From assembly GCA_023410675.1 (NCBI GenBank), contig JAEYPM010000066.1:1-64000 (forward strand): a stretch of DNA of 64,000 nucleotides, in the 5' to 3' direction. The notes below the pieces were generated by a model. That model was not told where the DNA came from and searched no databases. It worked only from the letters and a program-made list of their open reading frames with translations. Position 1 is the stretch's first letter, and each line of letters begins with the position of its first letter. The stretch comes from Bacillota bacterium (GTDB lineage: Bacteria > Bacillota > Clostridia > Lachnospirales > Cellulosilyticaceae). This document shows positions 17,430 to 26,099 of the stretch, in pieces. The translations under genes were made by a program, and so were the position numbers.

Positions 17430-18023
17430 ATGAAGGAATATTTACAGGTAATGATTTGGGTCATGCTTTTTGTCATTGTTGTAGAAATGATATTTCCAGA
17501 TTCTGATTATCGAAAATATCTTAAGCTTGTTCTGGGATGCATTATCATCTACATTCTCTTTAGACCCATAGCAAACATAGTATTAGCAGATGAAAATAGT
17601 TATGATCATTTAGTAAAATCTTATGAAGCTCAGCTTAATAATAGAGGGCAAGAGGATGCCATTCAAAAAGAATATAAGCGAATACTCATCAAACAAAAAG
17701 AGGTGCTCGAGGATGCCTATAAGGAAACTATTAGAAATACTATTGAGAGTCAAGTAAATGTCCGTGTTGTATCCTGTAAAATTAGCTTTAAAGAAGATCA
17801 AAAGAGTGAAACTTTGGCAGTAGAAAAAATTGAAATTATTGTTAGAGAAGAAGGAGACACAGATTTAAAAAAGATGCCTTTACCAGAGATGGGGATAGCG
17901 AATAAAAATGATGAAGCTATAACAAGAGAAGAAAAATTAAAAAATAAAATAAAAACTTGTCTTGAAAACTTCTATATAGTACAAGACTGTAATATATATA
18001 TTACAGTACAAAAGAATCTATGA
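17430..18023 (+). CDS. spoIIIAF: Stage III sporulation protein AF
   Basis: A 197-residue protein with two N-terminal membrane helices (about 6-24 and 33-52) and a cytosolic or intermembrane tail containing ring-building-motif-like alpha/beta elements (VRVVSCKISF, KIEIIVREE). I start at 17430, where TAGGAGGGAC precedes the ATG. An in-frame start at 17364 lies inside spoIIIAE without a ribosome site. It belongs to the SpoIIIA channel. Confidence 0.92.
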   Translation: MKEYLQVMIWVMLFVIVVEMIFPDSDYRKYLKLVLGCIIIYILFRPIANIVLADENSYDHLVKSYEAQLNNRGQEDAIQKEYKRILIKQKEVLEDAYKETIRNTIESQVNVRVVSCKISFKEDQKSETLAVEKIEIIVREEGDTDLKKMPLPEMGIANKNDEAITREEKLKNKIKTCLENFYIVQDCNIYITVQKNL

Positions 18024-18036
18024 GGGGGATAAAACG

Positions 18037-18618
18037 ATGCTTGATAAATTAAAACAGTTTACAAAGGATAGTGGCAAGAATAAATATTTGTACTTACTAA
18101 TAGGGATAGCCCTAATAGGCATTATGATCACTTATTTGCCTCATTCTAATGAAACAATAAAAAACGCATCAAGCGAGGTCATACAAGATGGTCAAAAGTC
18201 ATCGCCAATAAAGACAGGGGCATCAAATGAAAGCTATGAACAACAGCTTGAAAAAAGATTAATTAAGATTTTGAAACAAATGGAGGGGGTCGGGCAAGTA
18301 GATGTTATGATTACGCTAGCATCCGATGAAGAAAAAATATATGCCAATGAAAGAACACAAAATACTGAAAGCCAAGAAGAGGAAGATGAAAAGGGAAACA
18401 AGAGAGTTTATTACAAGGATGATTTGCAAAGTAAGATTATGATGCAAAATGGAGAGGTACCTGTGGTAATAAAAGAAAAAAGACCACAGATAGAGGGCGT
18501 GCTGGTATTAGCTCAAGGAGCTGGAAACAGTGAAGTAAAAAATTGCATTATTGCATCTGTGTCATCACTACTCAATGTTCCCGTACATAAAATATCAGTA
18601 TTTAAAATGAAACAATAG
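18037..18618 (+). CDS. spoIIIAG: Stage III sporulation protein AG
   Basis: A 193-residue protein with one membrane helix (about 17-36) and an intermembrane domain. SpoIIIAG forms the large ring of the feeding channel. The motif EKRLIKILKQMEGVGQVDVMITL begins the ring-building domain, followed by an acidic loop (ESQEEEDEKGN) and the conserved IEGVLVLAQGAG. Length and order are standard. A GAGGGGGAT ribosome site precedes the ATG. Confidence 0.95.
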   Translation: MLDKLKQFTKDSGKNKYLYLLIGIALIGIMITYLPHSNETIKNASSEVIQDGQKSSPIKTGASNESYEQQLEKRLIKILKQMEGVGQVDVMITLASDEEKIYANERTQNTESQEEEDEKGNKRVYYKDDLQSKIMMQNGEVPVVIKEKRPQIEGVLVLAQGAGNSEVKNCIIASVSSLLNVPVHKISVFKMKQ

Positions 18619-18629
18619 GAGGATTTATT

Positions 18630-19382
18630 ATGTTCAATTTTAAGAGAAACCAAATTATTATCACCGTCTTAGTATTTATGATTGCCATTGCAGCTTACTT
18701 AAATACAAAAGAATTACCTAATGGAAATAAACCAAGTATTTCCGAAAACAACATGGAAGTAGCAAATAACGATAGTGAAGAAATAGACTTTTTTGAGGAA
18801 TATGAAGATATAGAAACCTTACCACCAGATGCTGAAGGTTATGAAGATTTACAATTTGCAAATAGTGATGATATAGGTCAAGAAGATCTTTTAGCAGAAA
18901 ATAGTGCAAGTACAATGCAAACCATACAAGCTGTCATTACTAAGAAAGCAGCGAGTATAAGCAATAAAGAAGAGGAGAATGAAGCTCTTAAAGTAGATAA
19001 AAATCTAGATGTTGGGTATTTTGCTGAAGAAAAAATGCTTAGAGAACAAAGCAGAGCTTCTCAAATTGATCAATTGACTCAGTATGTAGCAAATGAAAAT
19101 ATTGATAAAGAATCAAAAGCTAAGGCCGCAGAAAATTTACTTATTATTCAAGAAAGAATTGAAAAAGAAAATAGTGCAGAAGCTCTTCTAAGAGCCAAAG
19201 GTTTTAAGGAAGTCTATGTTAGAATGGATGATAATGCAGTAGATGTTGTAGTTAATAAAGCAGAACTTAGTGATGAAGAAATTGCACAAATAGAAGAAAT
19301 CGTACATAGAAAAACAGGATATAGCATTGGGAAAATCAGAATTACCCCTCTTAAAGGATCACTGCAAACAGAGAATAACTAA
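18630..19382 (+). CDS. spoIIIAH: Stage III sporulation protein AH
   Basis: A 250-residue bitopic protein: membrane helix at about 8-25, a long acidic linker (30-95), then an YscJ/FliF-like ring domain at the C-terminus (ENLLIIQERIEKENSAEALLRAKGF, then KTGYSIGKIRITPL). In B. subtilis it binds SpoIIQ from the forespore to close the channel. It is the last gene of the operon and a strong terminator follows directly. Confidence 0.95.
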   Translation: MFNFKRNQIIITVLVFMIAIAAYLNTKELPNGNKPSISENNMEVANNDSEEIDFFEEYEDIETLPPDAEGYEDLQFANSDDIGQEDLLAENSASTMQTIQAVITKKAASISNKEEENEALKVDKNLDVGYFAEEKMLREQSRASQIDQLTQYVANENIDKESKAKAAENLLIIQERIEKENSAEALLRAKGFKEVYVRMDDNAVDVVVNKAELSDEEIAQIEEIVHRKTGYSIGKIRITPLKGSLQTENN

Positions 19383-19388
19383 CTGATA

Positions 19389-19421
19389 AAAGGCAATTAG
19401 GCACCTCCTAATTGCCTTTTG
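19389..19421 (+). terminator. Terminator of the spoIIIA operon
   Basis: Stem AAAGGCAATTAGG (19389-19401) and CCTAATTGCCTTTT (19407-19420) with loop CACCT. The 13-bp perfect stem and T-run make a strong rho-independent terminator. Confidence 0.93.
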
Positions 19422-19431
19422 TAGAATTAAA

Positions 19432-19460
19432 TTGCAACATCAGTTCTTTTTGTATATAAT
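19432..19460 (+). promoter_or_regulatory. Sigma-A promoter for yqhY-nusB
   Basis: TTGCAA (19432-19437), 17-base spacer, TATAAT (19455-19460), 38 bases before the yqhY ATG. It lies directly after the spoIIIA terminator and so uncouples housekeeping genes from the sporulation operon. Confidence 0.85.
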
Positions 19461-19497
19461 AAATACAAAAAGAAGAATGAATACCAAGGGAGGTAAT

Positions 19498-19881
19498 ATG
19501 GTGGAGGAGCAAAATATAGTAGGTCTTGAAGTAGATCAAGAACAAGGACAGGTTCAGATAGCAGACGATGTAATAGCAGTAATAGCAGAAATTGCAGCTT
19601 TAGAAGTAGAAGGAATGGCGAGTACTGGTCAACTTAAAACTGATTTTGTGCAAGCAATTAGCCGCAAAAAGACAGGAAAAGGTATTAAAGTTGAGGTTGG
19701 AGAAGGCTGCGTATCTATAGATGTAACTGGAAATGTAAAATATGGGGTAAAAATACCAGAAGTATGTACAGAAGTACAAAAAAAGGTTAAAAGCTCTGTT
19801 GAAACGATGACAGGACTTGAAGTAACCCAAGTTAATGTCCATATTGTGGGCGTTGTTTTTGAGAAAGAACCACAGGTATAA
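19498..19881 (+). CDS. yqhY: Asp23/Gls24 family protein YqhY
   Basis: A 127-residue protein of the Asp23 (DUF322) family, containing the typical GQVQIADDVIAVIAEIAALEVEG start and the AVQKKVKSSVE-like helix before VTQVNVHIVGVVF. The start at 19498 has GGGAGGTAAT upstream; a start further upstream would lie within the promoter. In B. subtilis yqhY sits next to accBC and is linked to acetyl-CoA carboxylase control, but accBC are absent here, so only the gene position next to nusB is conserved. The second paralogue in this window is at 48209. Confidence 0.9.
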   Translation: MVEEQNIVGLEVDQEQGQVQIADDVIAVIAEIAALEVEGMASTGQLKTDFVQAISRKKTGKGIKVEVGEGCVSIDVTGNVKYGVKIPEVCTEVQKKVKSSVETMTGLEVTQVNVHIVGVVFEKEPQV

Positions 19882-19942
19882 TATTATAAGGTTAATTAGC
19901 TCATCCTAATATAAAAAGCTATATTGACCTTAGGAGGAAAAA

Positions 19943-20347
19943 ATGACAAGACGTGAAGCAAGAGAACTGATCATGCAAATGCTCTTTGAAAGCGAGTTTC
20001 ATGAAGACTCAGATAGAGATGATTTATTTAATCAAAGAATTCAGGAAATAGAAGATTCAAAGGGTAAAGAATTTGTTATAAAAGAATACCAAGGAATTAT
20101 AAAGCACCAAGACGAAATAGATGCAATCATTCAAAAGTATTCACAAAATTGGGATATTAAGAGAATTGCAAAAGTAGATCTAATGATTTTAAAACTTGCT
20201 GTGTATGAACTTCTATGGGAAAATGATATTCCAAAGAAGGTAGTCATTAATGAAGCTTTAGAGATTGCAAAGCTTTATAGTACAGAGAAGTCACCAAAGT
20301 TTATTAATGGCATACTTGGACAGGTTATTGCATCTGTAGAGGAATAA
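19943..20347 (+). CDS. nusB: Transcription antitermination factor NusB
   Basis: A 134-residue all-helical protein that binds boxA RNA with NusE/S10 in rRNA antitermination. The N-terminal TRREARELIMQMLFE (2-16) and C-terminal KVVINEALEIAKLYS-EKSPKFINGILGQV are diagnostic. A TTAGGAGGAAAAA ribosome site precedes the ATG. xseA starts 3 bases after the stop; folD, which lies here in B. subtilis, is absent. Confidence 0.97.
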   Translation: MTRREARELIMQMLFESEFHEDSDRDDLFNQRIQEIEDSKGKEFVIKEYQGIIKHQDEIDAIIQKYSQNWDIKRIAKVDLMILKLAVYELLWENDIPKKVVINEALEIAKLYSTEKSPKFINGILGQVIASVEE

Positions 20348-20350
20348 ACG

Positions 20351-21550
20351 ATGAAGAGAAAAGCGGTTACTGTTTCAGAACTCAATAAATATGTTAGCAG
20401 ACTTTTAGAAGATGATTTTATGCTCCATGATGTATGGATATTAGGCGAAGTATCTAATTGTAAATATCATCATTCGGGTCATATCTATTTTACAATAAAA
20501 GATAGTCTATCAAGTATAAGTGCAGTTATGTTTGAACGAGATGCAAAAAAACTTTCTTTTAAGCTCGTTGAGGGGACTAAAATTTATGCAAAAGCTAGAA
20601 TTACCCTTTATGAAAAGACAGGAACCTATCAAGCTTATGTATCACTTATTGAACTTCAAGGGATAGGTGTACTTTACGAAAAGTTTGAGAAACTAAAACA
20701 AAAGCTTTCAGAGGAAGGCTTATTTGATGAGCAACATAAAAAGAAACTTCCTGTGTTTCCAGAAAAAGTAGGTATTATTACCTCTATTACAGGAGCTGCT
20801 GTAAAAGATATTCTTCAAGTTGCAAAAAGAAGAAATTCAGGAATTCCAATTTATATTTATCCTACCCATGTACAGGGAGAATATGCTGAAAAAGAAATTA
20901 TAGAGGCTATAAAAAAGGCAAATGAAGACAAAATAGTAGATGTATTAATCATTGGAAGAGGCGGAGGTTCTATTGAAGATTTGTGGGTGTTTAATGAAGA
21001 AGCACTTGCAAGAGCCATATTTGCATCTTCCATTCCTATTGTTAGTGCAGTTGGTCACGAGATCGATTTTACTATCTGTGATTTTGTCAGTGATAAGCGG
21101 GCACCAACACCTTCAGCAGCTGCAGAAATTGTATTTCCTTCTACAGAGGAATATACTGAAGTGATCGCAAGGTATCAAAGAACACTTCGCTATATAATGC
21201 AGAAATCCATTAGTCAAGCTAATGATAAGCTTGCTTCTTTGATGTCAAGGCCTGTCATGAAGCAAAAGGATAAATTAATCCATGAGAAGATGCAGCAAGT
21301 AGATATACTCGCAAACAATCTCACTAAATCTTATAAAAATAGGCTGAAGGCTTTTACAAATGAGTATTTATTAAGACTAGAACAACTTGAAAAGCTATCA
21401 CCAATTGCCACATTAAAAAGAGGCTATAGCTTAGTAACGGATGAAAATGAAAAGGTTATTGGTTCGATTAAAGATGTAAAAGAGGATCAAATACTCAGTA
21501 TTACAGTGACAGATGGAAGCTTTCATACAAAAGTAATCAAAGAGAGGTAA
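20351..21550 (+). CDS. xseA: Exodeoxyribonuclease VII large subunit
   Basis: A 399-residue subunit of the single-strand-specific nuclease that degrades DNA to acid-soluble oligonucleotides. An N-terminal OB fold (about 5-100, with LGEVSNCKYHHSGHIYFTIKD) binds DNA. The catalytic core has IIGRGGGSIEDLWVFN and VGHEIDFTICDFVSDKRAPTPSAAAE. A coiled coil and the conserved LKRGYSLVTDE complete it. It is followed 4 bases later by xseB. Confidence 0.97.
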   Translation: MKRKAVTVSELNKYVSRLLEDDFMLHDVWILGEVSNCKYHHSGHIYFTIKDSLSSISAVMFERDAKKLSFKLVEGTKIYAKARITLYEKTGTYQAYVSLIELQGIGVLYEKFEKLKQKLSEEGLFDEQHKKKLPVFPEKVGIITSITGAAVKDILQVAKRRNSGIPIYIYPTHVQGEYAEKEIIEAIKKANEDKIVDVLIIGRGGGSIEDLWVFNEEALARAIFASSIPIVSAVGHEIDFTICDFVSDKRAPTPSAAAEIVFPSTEEYTEVIARYQRTLRYIMQKSISQANDKLASLMSRPVMKQKDKLIHEKMQQVDILANNLTKSYKNRLKAFTNEYLLRLEQLEKLSPIATLKRGYSLVTDENEKVIGSIKDVKEDQILSITVTDGSFHTKVIKER

Positions 21551-21554
21551 AGAG

Positions 21555-21782
21555 ATGCCAAAAAAATCTGTAAAAGGTTTTGAAGCCAATATAGCAGAAC
21601 TAGAAGCAATTATTAACAGTATGGAAAGTGGCGAATATACTTTGGAAGAAAGTATAAAAAAATATAAAGAAGGCATGACACTTGCACTAGAGTGTCAAAA
21701 TATTTTGAAGAAAGCAGAGCAAGAGATATATATTTATGAAGAAGAGTCTTTTAAGAAGTCTAGTGGAGATGAAGTATTATGA
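21555..21782 (+). CDS. xseB: Exodeoxyribonuclease VII small subunit
   Basis: A 75-residue helical hairpin subunit that coats the XseA coiled coil. The signature FEANIAELEAIINSMESGEYTLEESIKKYKEGM spans residues 8-40. The stop overlaps the ispA start by 4 bases (ATGA). Paired position with xseA makes the call firm. Confidence 0.95.
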   Translation: MPKKSVKGFEANIAELEAIINSMESGEYTLEESIKKYKEGMTLALECQNILKKAEQEIYIYEEESFKKSSGDEVL

Positions 21783-22648
21783 ATTTAGAACACTTAGTGA
21801 GTACGATTAACAACTACTTAAAAGAATCTCTTCCTAAAGAATCACCTTATTTTGGAAAACTCTATGAGGCGATGAATTATAGCTTAGATGCAGGTGGAAA
21901 GCGAATAAGGCCACTACTTATGTTATTGGTTTATGAAGCTTTAGGTGGCAAAGAGGATATATCAAGATACTTGTGTGCGATTGAAATGATACACACGTAT
22001 TCTTTAATTCACGATGATCTTCCAGCTATGGATGATGACGATTTAAGAAGAGGAAGACCAACCAATCATAAAGTTTTTGGTGAGGCACTAGCAATCCTAG
22101 CAGGAGATGGACTTCAAAGCTATGCATTTGAATATATGCTAGAAGATGCATTAAGATATGAGGATATGAATAGAGTTAGAGCTGCCTATGTACTAGCAAA
22201 TGCTAGTGGCATTTTTGGAATGATTGCAGGACAAGTATTAGATATAGAGAGTGAAAATAAAAGGATTGATAAAGACACGCTAGATATTTTGCAGCTTAAT
22301 AAGACAGGTGCACTTATTTGTGCAGCCACTAAAATGGGTGCTATTCTTGCCGGAGCAAGTAACAAAGAAATCAATCTTTTTGAAGCTTATGGTAAATACC
22401 TAGGGAAAGCTTTCCAAATTATTGATGATTTATTAGATAAAACGTCAACAGTTGAGGAATTAGGAAAACCAATCAATAGTGATGAAAAAAATCATAAAAA
22501 CACGTATCTATGCTTTTATAGTGAAAAAGAGTGTTATGAGATAGCAGGTGAACTGACCAATAAAGCTATTAAGGCACTAGAGGGTATCAATGCTGAGACA
22601 TTTTTGCTAAAAAATCTAGCAAAAGACTTAATAAATAGGAGAAATTGA
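21779..22648 (+). CDS. ispA: Farnesyl diphosphate synthase (polyprenyl synthetase)
   Basis: A 289-residue prenyltransferase that condenses isopentenyl diphosphate with dimethylallyl and geranyl diphosphates. The first aspartate-rich motif is DDLPAMDDDD and the second is IIDDLLD; GGKRIRPLL lies upstream of them. Two Gly/Ala-rich FGMIAGQVLDIE segments fit a medium-chain synthase. It lies two genes upstream of dxs, linking supply and use of isoprenoid precursors as in B. subtilis. Confidence 0.93.
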   Translation: MNLEHLVSTINNYLKESLPKESPYFGKLYEAMNYSLDAGGKRIRPLLMLLVYEALGGKEDISRYLCAIEMIHTYSLIHDDLPAMDDDDLRRGRPTNHKVFGEALAILAGDGLQSYAFEYMLEDALRYEDMNRVRAAYVLANASGIFGMIAGQVLDIESENKRIDKDTLDILQLNKTGALICAATKMGAILAGASNKEINLFEAYGKYLGKAFQIIDDLLDKTSTVEELGKPINSDEKNHKNTYLCFYSEKECYEIAGELTNKAIKALEGINAETFLLKNLAKDLINRRN

Positions 22649-22658
22649 GGGTATTAGG

Positions 22659-23105
22659 ATGGCACATTTAGAGCAACTTTTAAATAATCATATGCTAGGC
22701 GTTGCAATCTTAAGCTGGCTGGTTGCCCAGATTCTTAAGGTGTTTGTTTCATTATTTAATGAAAAGAAACTGAATTTATCAAAAGTGTTTTCTTCAGGAG
22801 GGATGCCTAGTTCTCATACGGCTTTTGTTATGACGCTTACTGTGTCCATTGGACAAACGCAAGGGTATGATACGCCCCTCTTTGCCGCCGTTGCTGTACT
22901 GAGTTTTATTGTGATGTATGATGCAGCTAATGTAAGATTAGAAGCAGGAAAGCAAGCAGCAATTCTTAACAAACTTATTGAAACTTTAGAAGATCCTACG
23001 TTAAATGCAGAAAAAAAACTTAAAGAGCTTTTAGGACACACAAAATTGCAAGTAGGAGCAGGGGCTATACTTGGTATAATAATCGCATTACTATTTTATA
23101 GGTAA
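22659..23105 (+). CDS. YuiD-like divergent PAP2 family membrane protein
   Basis: A 148-residue membrane protein of the DUF212 group, related to acid phosphatase/vanadium haloperoxidase proteins. The signature GGMPSSHTAFVMTL is at about residues 46-59, and YDAANVRLEAGKQA follows with its conserved Asp/Arg. Four hydrophobic segments are visible. Family members may dephosphorylate lipid-linked diphosphates; the neighbouring prenyl synthase makes a prenyl-diphosphate substrate plausible, but this is inference. The gene is not found at this position in B. subtilis. Confidence 0.88.
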   Translation: MAHLEQLLNNHMLGVAILSWLVAQILKVFVSLFNEKKLNLSKVFSSGGMPSSHTAFVMTLTVSIGQTQGYDTPLFAAVAVLSFIVMYDAANVRLEAGKQAAILNKLIETLEDPTLNAEKKLKELLGHTKLQVGAGAILGIIIALLFYR

Positions 23106-23398
23106 TATGCGACACGACTTATGACACATTTTCCAAAATATAAGAAGAGGCGATCTAGTGTAGAATATGGTGACATATCTAAATTCTATTTAAAGGAAAC
23201 CACTTTTTTTGGTGGCAAAAGAGTATGGAATTGGGAAAACCTGTTGGACTATATACCACAAAATATACATTATATATTGTCATATATTTTGAGAAGTGGG
23301 TGATAAGTTGGAAGCAGAAGGAGTACTTATTTATGCCAAACACTAAAAATGTAGGATTAAAAAAGTAATCCAATCATTATCATTAAAGAAGGTGTCAT
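23106..23398. other. 293-base gap before dxs with no supported gene
   Basis: This is the largest gap within the operon-like run. I see two small inverted repeats, CCAC/GTGG around 23199-23215 and GGATTA/TAATCC (23353-23370), but no T-run terminator, no good promoter and no ribosome site for the 60-codon reading frame at 23121. The dxs ribosome site AAAGAAGGTG lies at its end. It may be a decayed gene or an untranslated leader. Confidence 0.5.
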
Positions 23399-25267
23399 AT
23401 GCTTAAAGTCTTAAGAACAATAAATACACTGAAAGACTTGAAAAAACTAGATAAGGATGAATTAAAAGTATTAGCTAAAGACATAAGATATTTTTTAATC
23501 AAATCTCTTTCTAGAACAGGAGGACATTTAGCGTCCAATCTAGGTGTTGTGGAATTAACTATAGCACTTCATTATATTTTTGATTCTCCAGAAGATAAGA
23601 TCATTTGGGATGTGGGGCATCAAAGCTATGTGCACAAAATATTAACTGGAAGACGCGACTCATTTAAGACACTAAGACAAGCTGATGGAATGAGTGGTTT
23701 TCCAAAAAGAAAAGAAAGTGTTCATGATATATTTGAAACTGGTCATAGCTCTACTTCAATATCTGCAGCTTTAGGGATTGCTAAGGCTCGTGATTTGCAT
23801 GGAGATAAAAATCATGTAATAGCAGTAATTGGGGATGGGGCTCTAACCGGCGGCATGGCATTTGAGGCACTCAATAACCTTGGGAAAGAAAACACAAATC
23901 TAATTATTGTATTAAATGATAATGAAATGAGTATCTCCAAAAATGTTGGAGCAATAGGAAAGTATTTAAATAAACTGCGTTCAAGTAAGGATTATATAAA
24001 AGTAAAACAAGGGGTAGAAGGTACTTTAAAACAAGTGCCAACCCTTGGTGAATACATGATAAAGGGTCTTAAAAGAACAAAAGATAGTTTGAAAAGAGTT
24101 CTTATTCAAAACACTTTGTTTGAACAAATGGGTGTTAGATATCTTGGACCTATTGATGGCCATAATTTTGATGAATTGCTTGCTATATTTGATGCAGCAA
24201 AGAACGTAGAAGGACCTGTTCTTATTCATGTAAAGACAAAGAAAGGCAAGGGCTATAAGGTTGCTGAAGAAGATCCAAGCAAATATCATGGAATCACGCC
24301 ATTTGATATAGAAACTGGAGAAGTCCTAAGAAAACCAGGAGAGATAACATTTTCTGAGGGTTTTTCTAAAGCTATGTTAAGCTTAGGGAATGAAAATGAA
24401 AAGATTGTTGGCATTACAGCAGCTATGACTGAAGGCACAGGACTTTTGCCTTTCGCAAAGGCATATCCTAAAAGGTTTTTTGATGTAGGGATAGCAGAGC
24501 AGCATGCAGTGACCTTTGCAGCAGGCTTGGCGAGTTCAGGCTATAGACCTGTTGTTGCAATTTATTCGTCATTTATTCAAAGAGCCTATGACCAAATTTT
24601 ACATGATGTGTGTCTGCAAAAATTACCTGTAATTTTTGCAATAGATCGAGCAGGTCTAGTTGGAGAAGATGGAAGCACGCATCAAGGGATATTTGATGTC
24701 TCTTTTTTAAGTACAATGCCTAACATAAAAATACTATCCCCTAAGATGCCAGAGGAAATGGAATCATGTATGCGTTATGCATTAGAGCAAGATGATCCCA
24801 TAGCAATTAGATACCCTAGAGGAAGTATAACCATAGATAAGGACTATCAATTAGATTATGTAGATTGTTGTTATAAATTTCTAAATAAAGGCAATAGTAT
24901 TGTTATATTGACCTATGGGCGCTTTGTTAAAACAGCTTTAGAAGTGATGGAGCTTTTTAAAGCTCAAGGTATCAATATCTCAGTAGTAGAAGCACCATGT
25001 GTCTATCCTATAGATTATAAAGCATTAGATAGCATTTTGTTAGCACATGACTATGTGTTTACTGTAGAAGATAACATTGTAAGTGGTGGATTAGGAGAAA
25101 AAGTACTAGCCTATTTAGCATCTACAGGTTATCCGGCTAAGGGATATACCTTTGGTTATCAAGAGGGCGTTATTCATCATGGTAAAGTGGATATACTTAT
25201 TGAAAGATGTGGACTGGATAAAGAGGGAATTTTCGAAAAGATAAAGTGTATTACAAACTTACCCTAG
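23399..25267 (+). CDS. dxs: 1-deoxy-D-xylulose-5-phosphate synthase
   Basis: A 622-residue thiamine-diphosphate enzyme joining pyruvate and glyceraldehyde-3-phosphate, the first step of the MEP isoprenoid pathway. Visible are SLSRTGGHLASNLGVVELT at the N-terminus, GHSSTSISAALGIA, the ThDP/Mg motif GDGALTGGMAFEALNN, and the transketolase-like DVGIAEQHAVTFAAGLA with the catalytic Glu. IYSSFIQRAYDQI and DRAGLVGEDGSTHQG are also complete. Full length, no defect. It stops 15 bases before tlyA. Confidence 0.97.
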   Translation: MLKVLRTINTLKDLKKLDKDELKVLAKDIRYFLIKSLSRTGGHLASNLGVVELTIALHYIFDSPEDKIIWDVGHQSYVHKILTGRRDSFKTLRQADGMSGFPKRKESVHDIFETGHSSTSISAALGIAKARDLHGDKNHVIAVIGDGALTGGMAFEALNNLGKENTNLIIVLNDNEMSISKNVGAIGKYLNKLRSSKDYIKVKQGVEGTLKQVPTLGEYMIKGLKRTKDSLKRVLIQNTLFEQMGVRYLGPIDGHNFDELLAIFDAAKNVEGPVLIHVKTKKGKGYKVAEEDPSKYHGITPFDIETGEVLRKPGEITFSEGFSKAMLSLGNENEKIVGITAAMTEGTGLLPFAKAYPKRFFDVGIAEQHAVTFAAGLASSGYRPVVAIYSSFIQRAYDQILHDVCLQKLPVIFAIDRAGLVGEDGSTHQGIFDVSFLSTMPNIKILSPKMPEEMESCMRYALEQDDPIAIRYPRGSITIDKDYQLDYVDCCYKFLNKGNSIVILTYGRFVKTALEVMELFKAQGINISVVEAPCVYPIDYKALDSILLAHDYVFTVEDNIVSGGLGEKVLAYLASTGYPAKGYTFGYQEGVIHHGKVDILIERCGLDKEGIFEKIKCITNLP

Positions 25268-25282
25268 AAAGAGGGTTTATAT

Positions 25283-26089
25283 ATGGAAGAAAAAGAAAGA
25301 CTAGATTTACTCATTGTGCAAAGAGCACTTGCAGAGTCAAGAGAAAAAGCAAAAGCATATATTATGGCTGGCGTTGTTTTTGTGGATGGACAAAAGGAAG
25401 ACAAGCCAGGGACAAAGGTAAAAAAGTCTGCACAAATAGATGTAAAACAAAAAATGAAATATGTAAGTAGAGGTGGCTACAAACTAGAGAAGGCATTAGA
25501 AGCTTTTCCTATTGACTTGATAAATAAGATTTGTATGGATATAGGGGCTTCTACAGGTGGATTTACGGATTGCATGCTTCAAAATGGAGCATTAAAGGTT
25601 TATGCTATTGATGTTGGTTATGGGCAGCTGGCATGGTCTTTAAGGCAAGACGATAGAGTCATTTGTATGGAAAAGACAAATATAAGATATGTTACTCAAG
25701 ATAAAATTGGAGAAGCAATAGATTTTAGTTCAATTGATGTTTCCTTTATTTCATTAACAAAGGTTTTTCCTGCATTATATGATTTACTTGCTGAAGATGG
25801 AGATGCTGTTGCACTCATTAAGCCTCAGTTTGAGGCAGGAAGAGAAGAAATACAAAAACATGGTGTTGTAAAAGATGCTAAAGTGCATAAAAGAGTCATT
25901 CATGAAATATGGGATTTTGCAAAGTCAATAGGTTTTTATATATACGGACTTGATTTTTCACCAATCAAAGGACCTGAAGGAAATATTGAATATCTGATTT
26001 ACTTATCAAAAAAGCAATCAACTGATCCTACAAATAAAGAAAGCTTAATAGAACAAGTAGTTGGTACTTCCCATCAAAGTTTATCATGA
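25283..26089 (+). CDS. tlyA: TlyA family rRNA methyltransferase / hemolysin-like protein
   Basis: A 268-residue protein with an N-terminal S4 RNA-binding domain (ERLDLLIVQRALAESREKAKAYI, residues 4-26) and a FtsJ-type methyltransferase domain. The SAM site DIGASTGGFTDCML lies at about 88-101, and the catalytic Lys-Asp-Lys-Glu-type residues include DVSFISL and ALIKPQFE. Mycobacterial TlyA makes 2'-O-methylcytidine in both subunits; B. subtilis YqxC is the positional equivalent. The last C-terminal 25 residues are a Ser/Thr/Gln tail. It ends 10 bases before nadK. Confidence 0.92.
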   Translation: MEEKERLDLLIVQRALAESREKAKAYIMAGVVFVDGQKEDKPGTKVKKSAQIDVKQKMKYVSRGGYKLEKALEAFPIDLINKICMDIGASTGGFTDCMLQNGALKVYAIDVGYGQLAWSLRQDDRVICMEKTNIRYVTQDKIGEAIDFSSIDVSFISLTKVFPALYDLLAEDGDAVALIKPQFEAGREEIQKHGVVKDAKVHKRVIHEIWDFAKSIGFYIYGLDFSPIKGPEGNIEYLIYLSKKQSTDPTNKESLIEQVVGTSHQSLS

Positions 26090-26099
26090 GGAGGCATAT

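Noticed and set aside
23121..23303. 60-codon reading frame upstream of dxs
   Set aside because: No ribosome site before its ATG and residue makeup (Tyr/Lys/Arg/Trp) that does not resemble neighbouring proteins. Kept only as a note on the gap.
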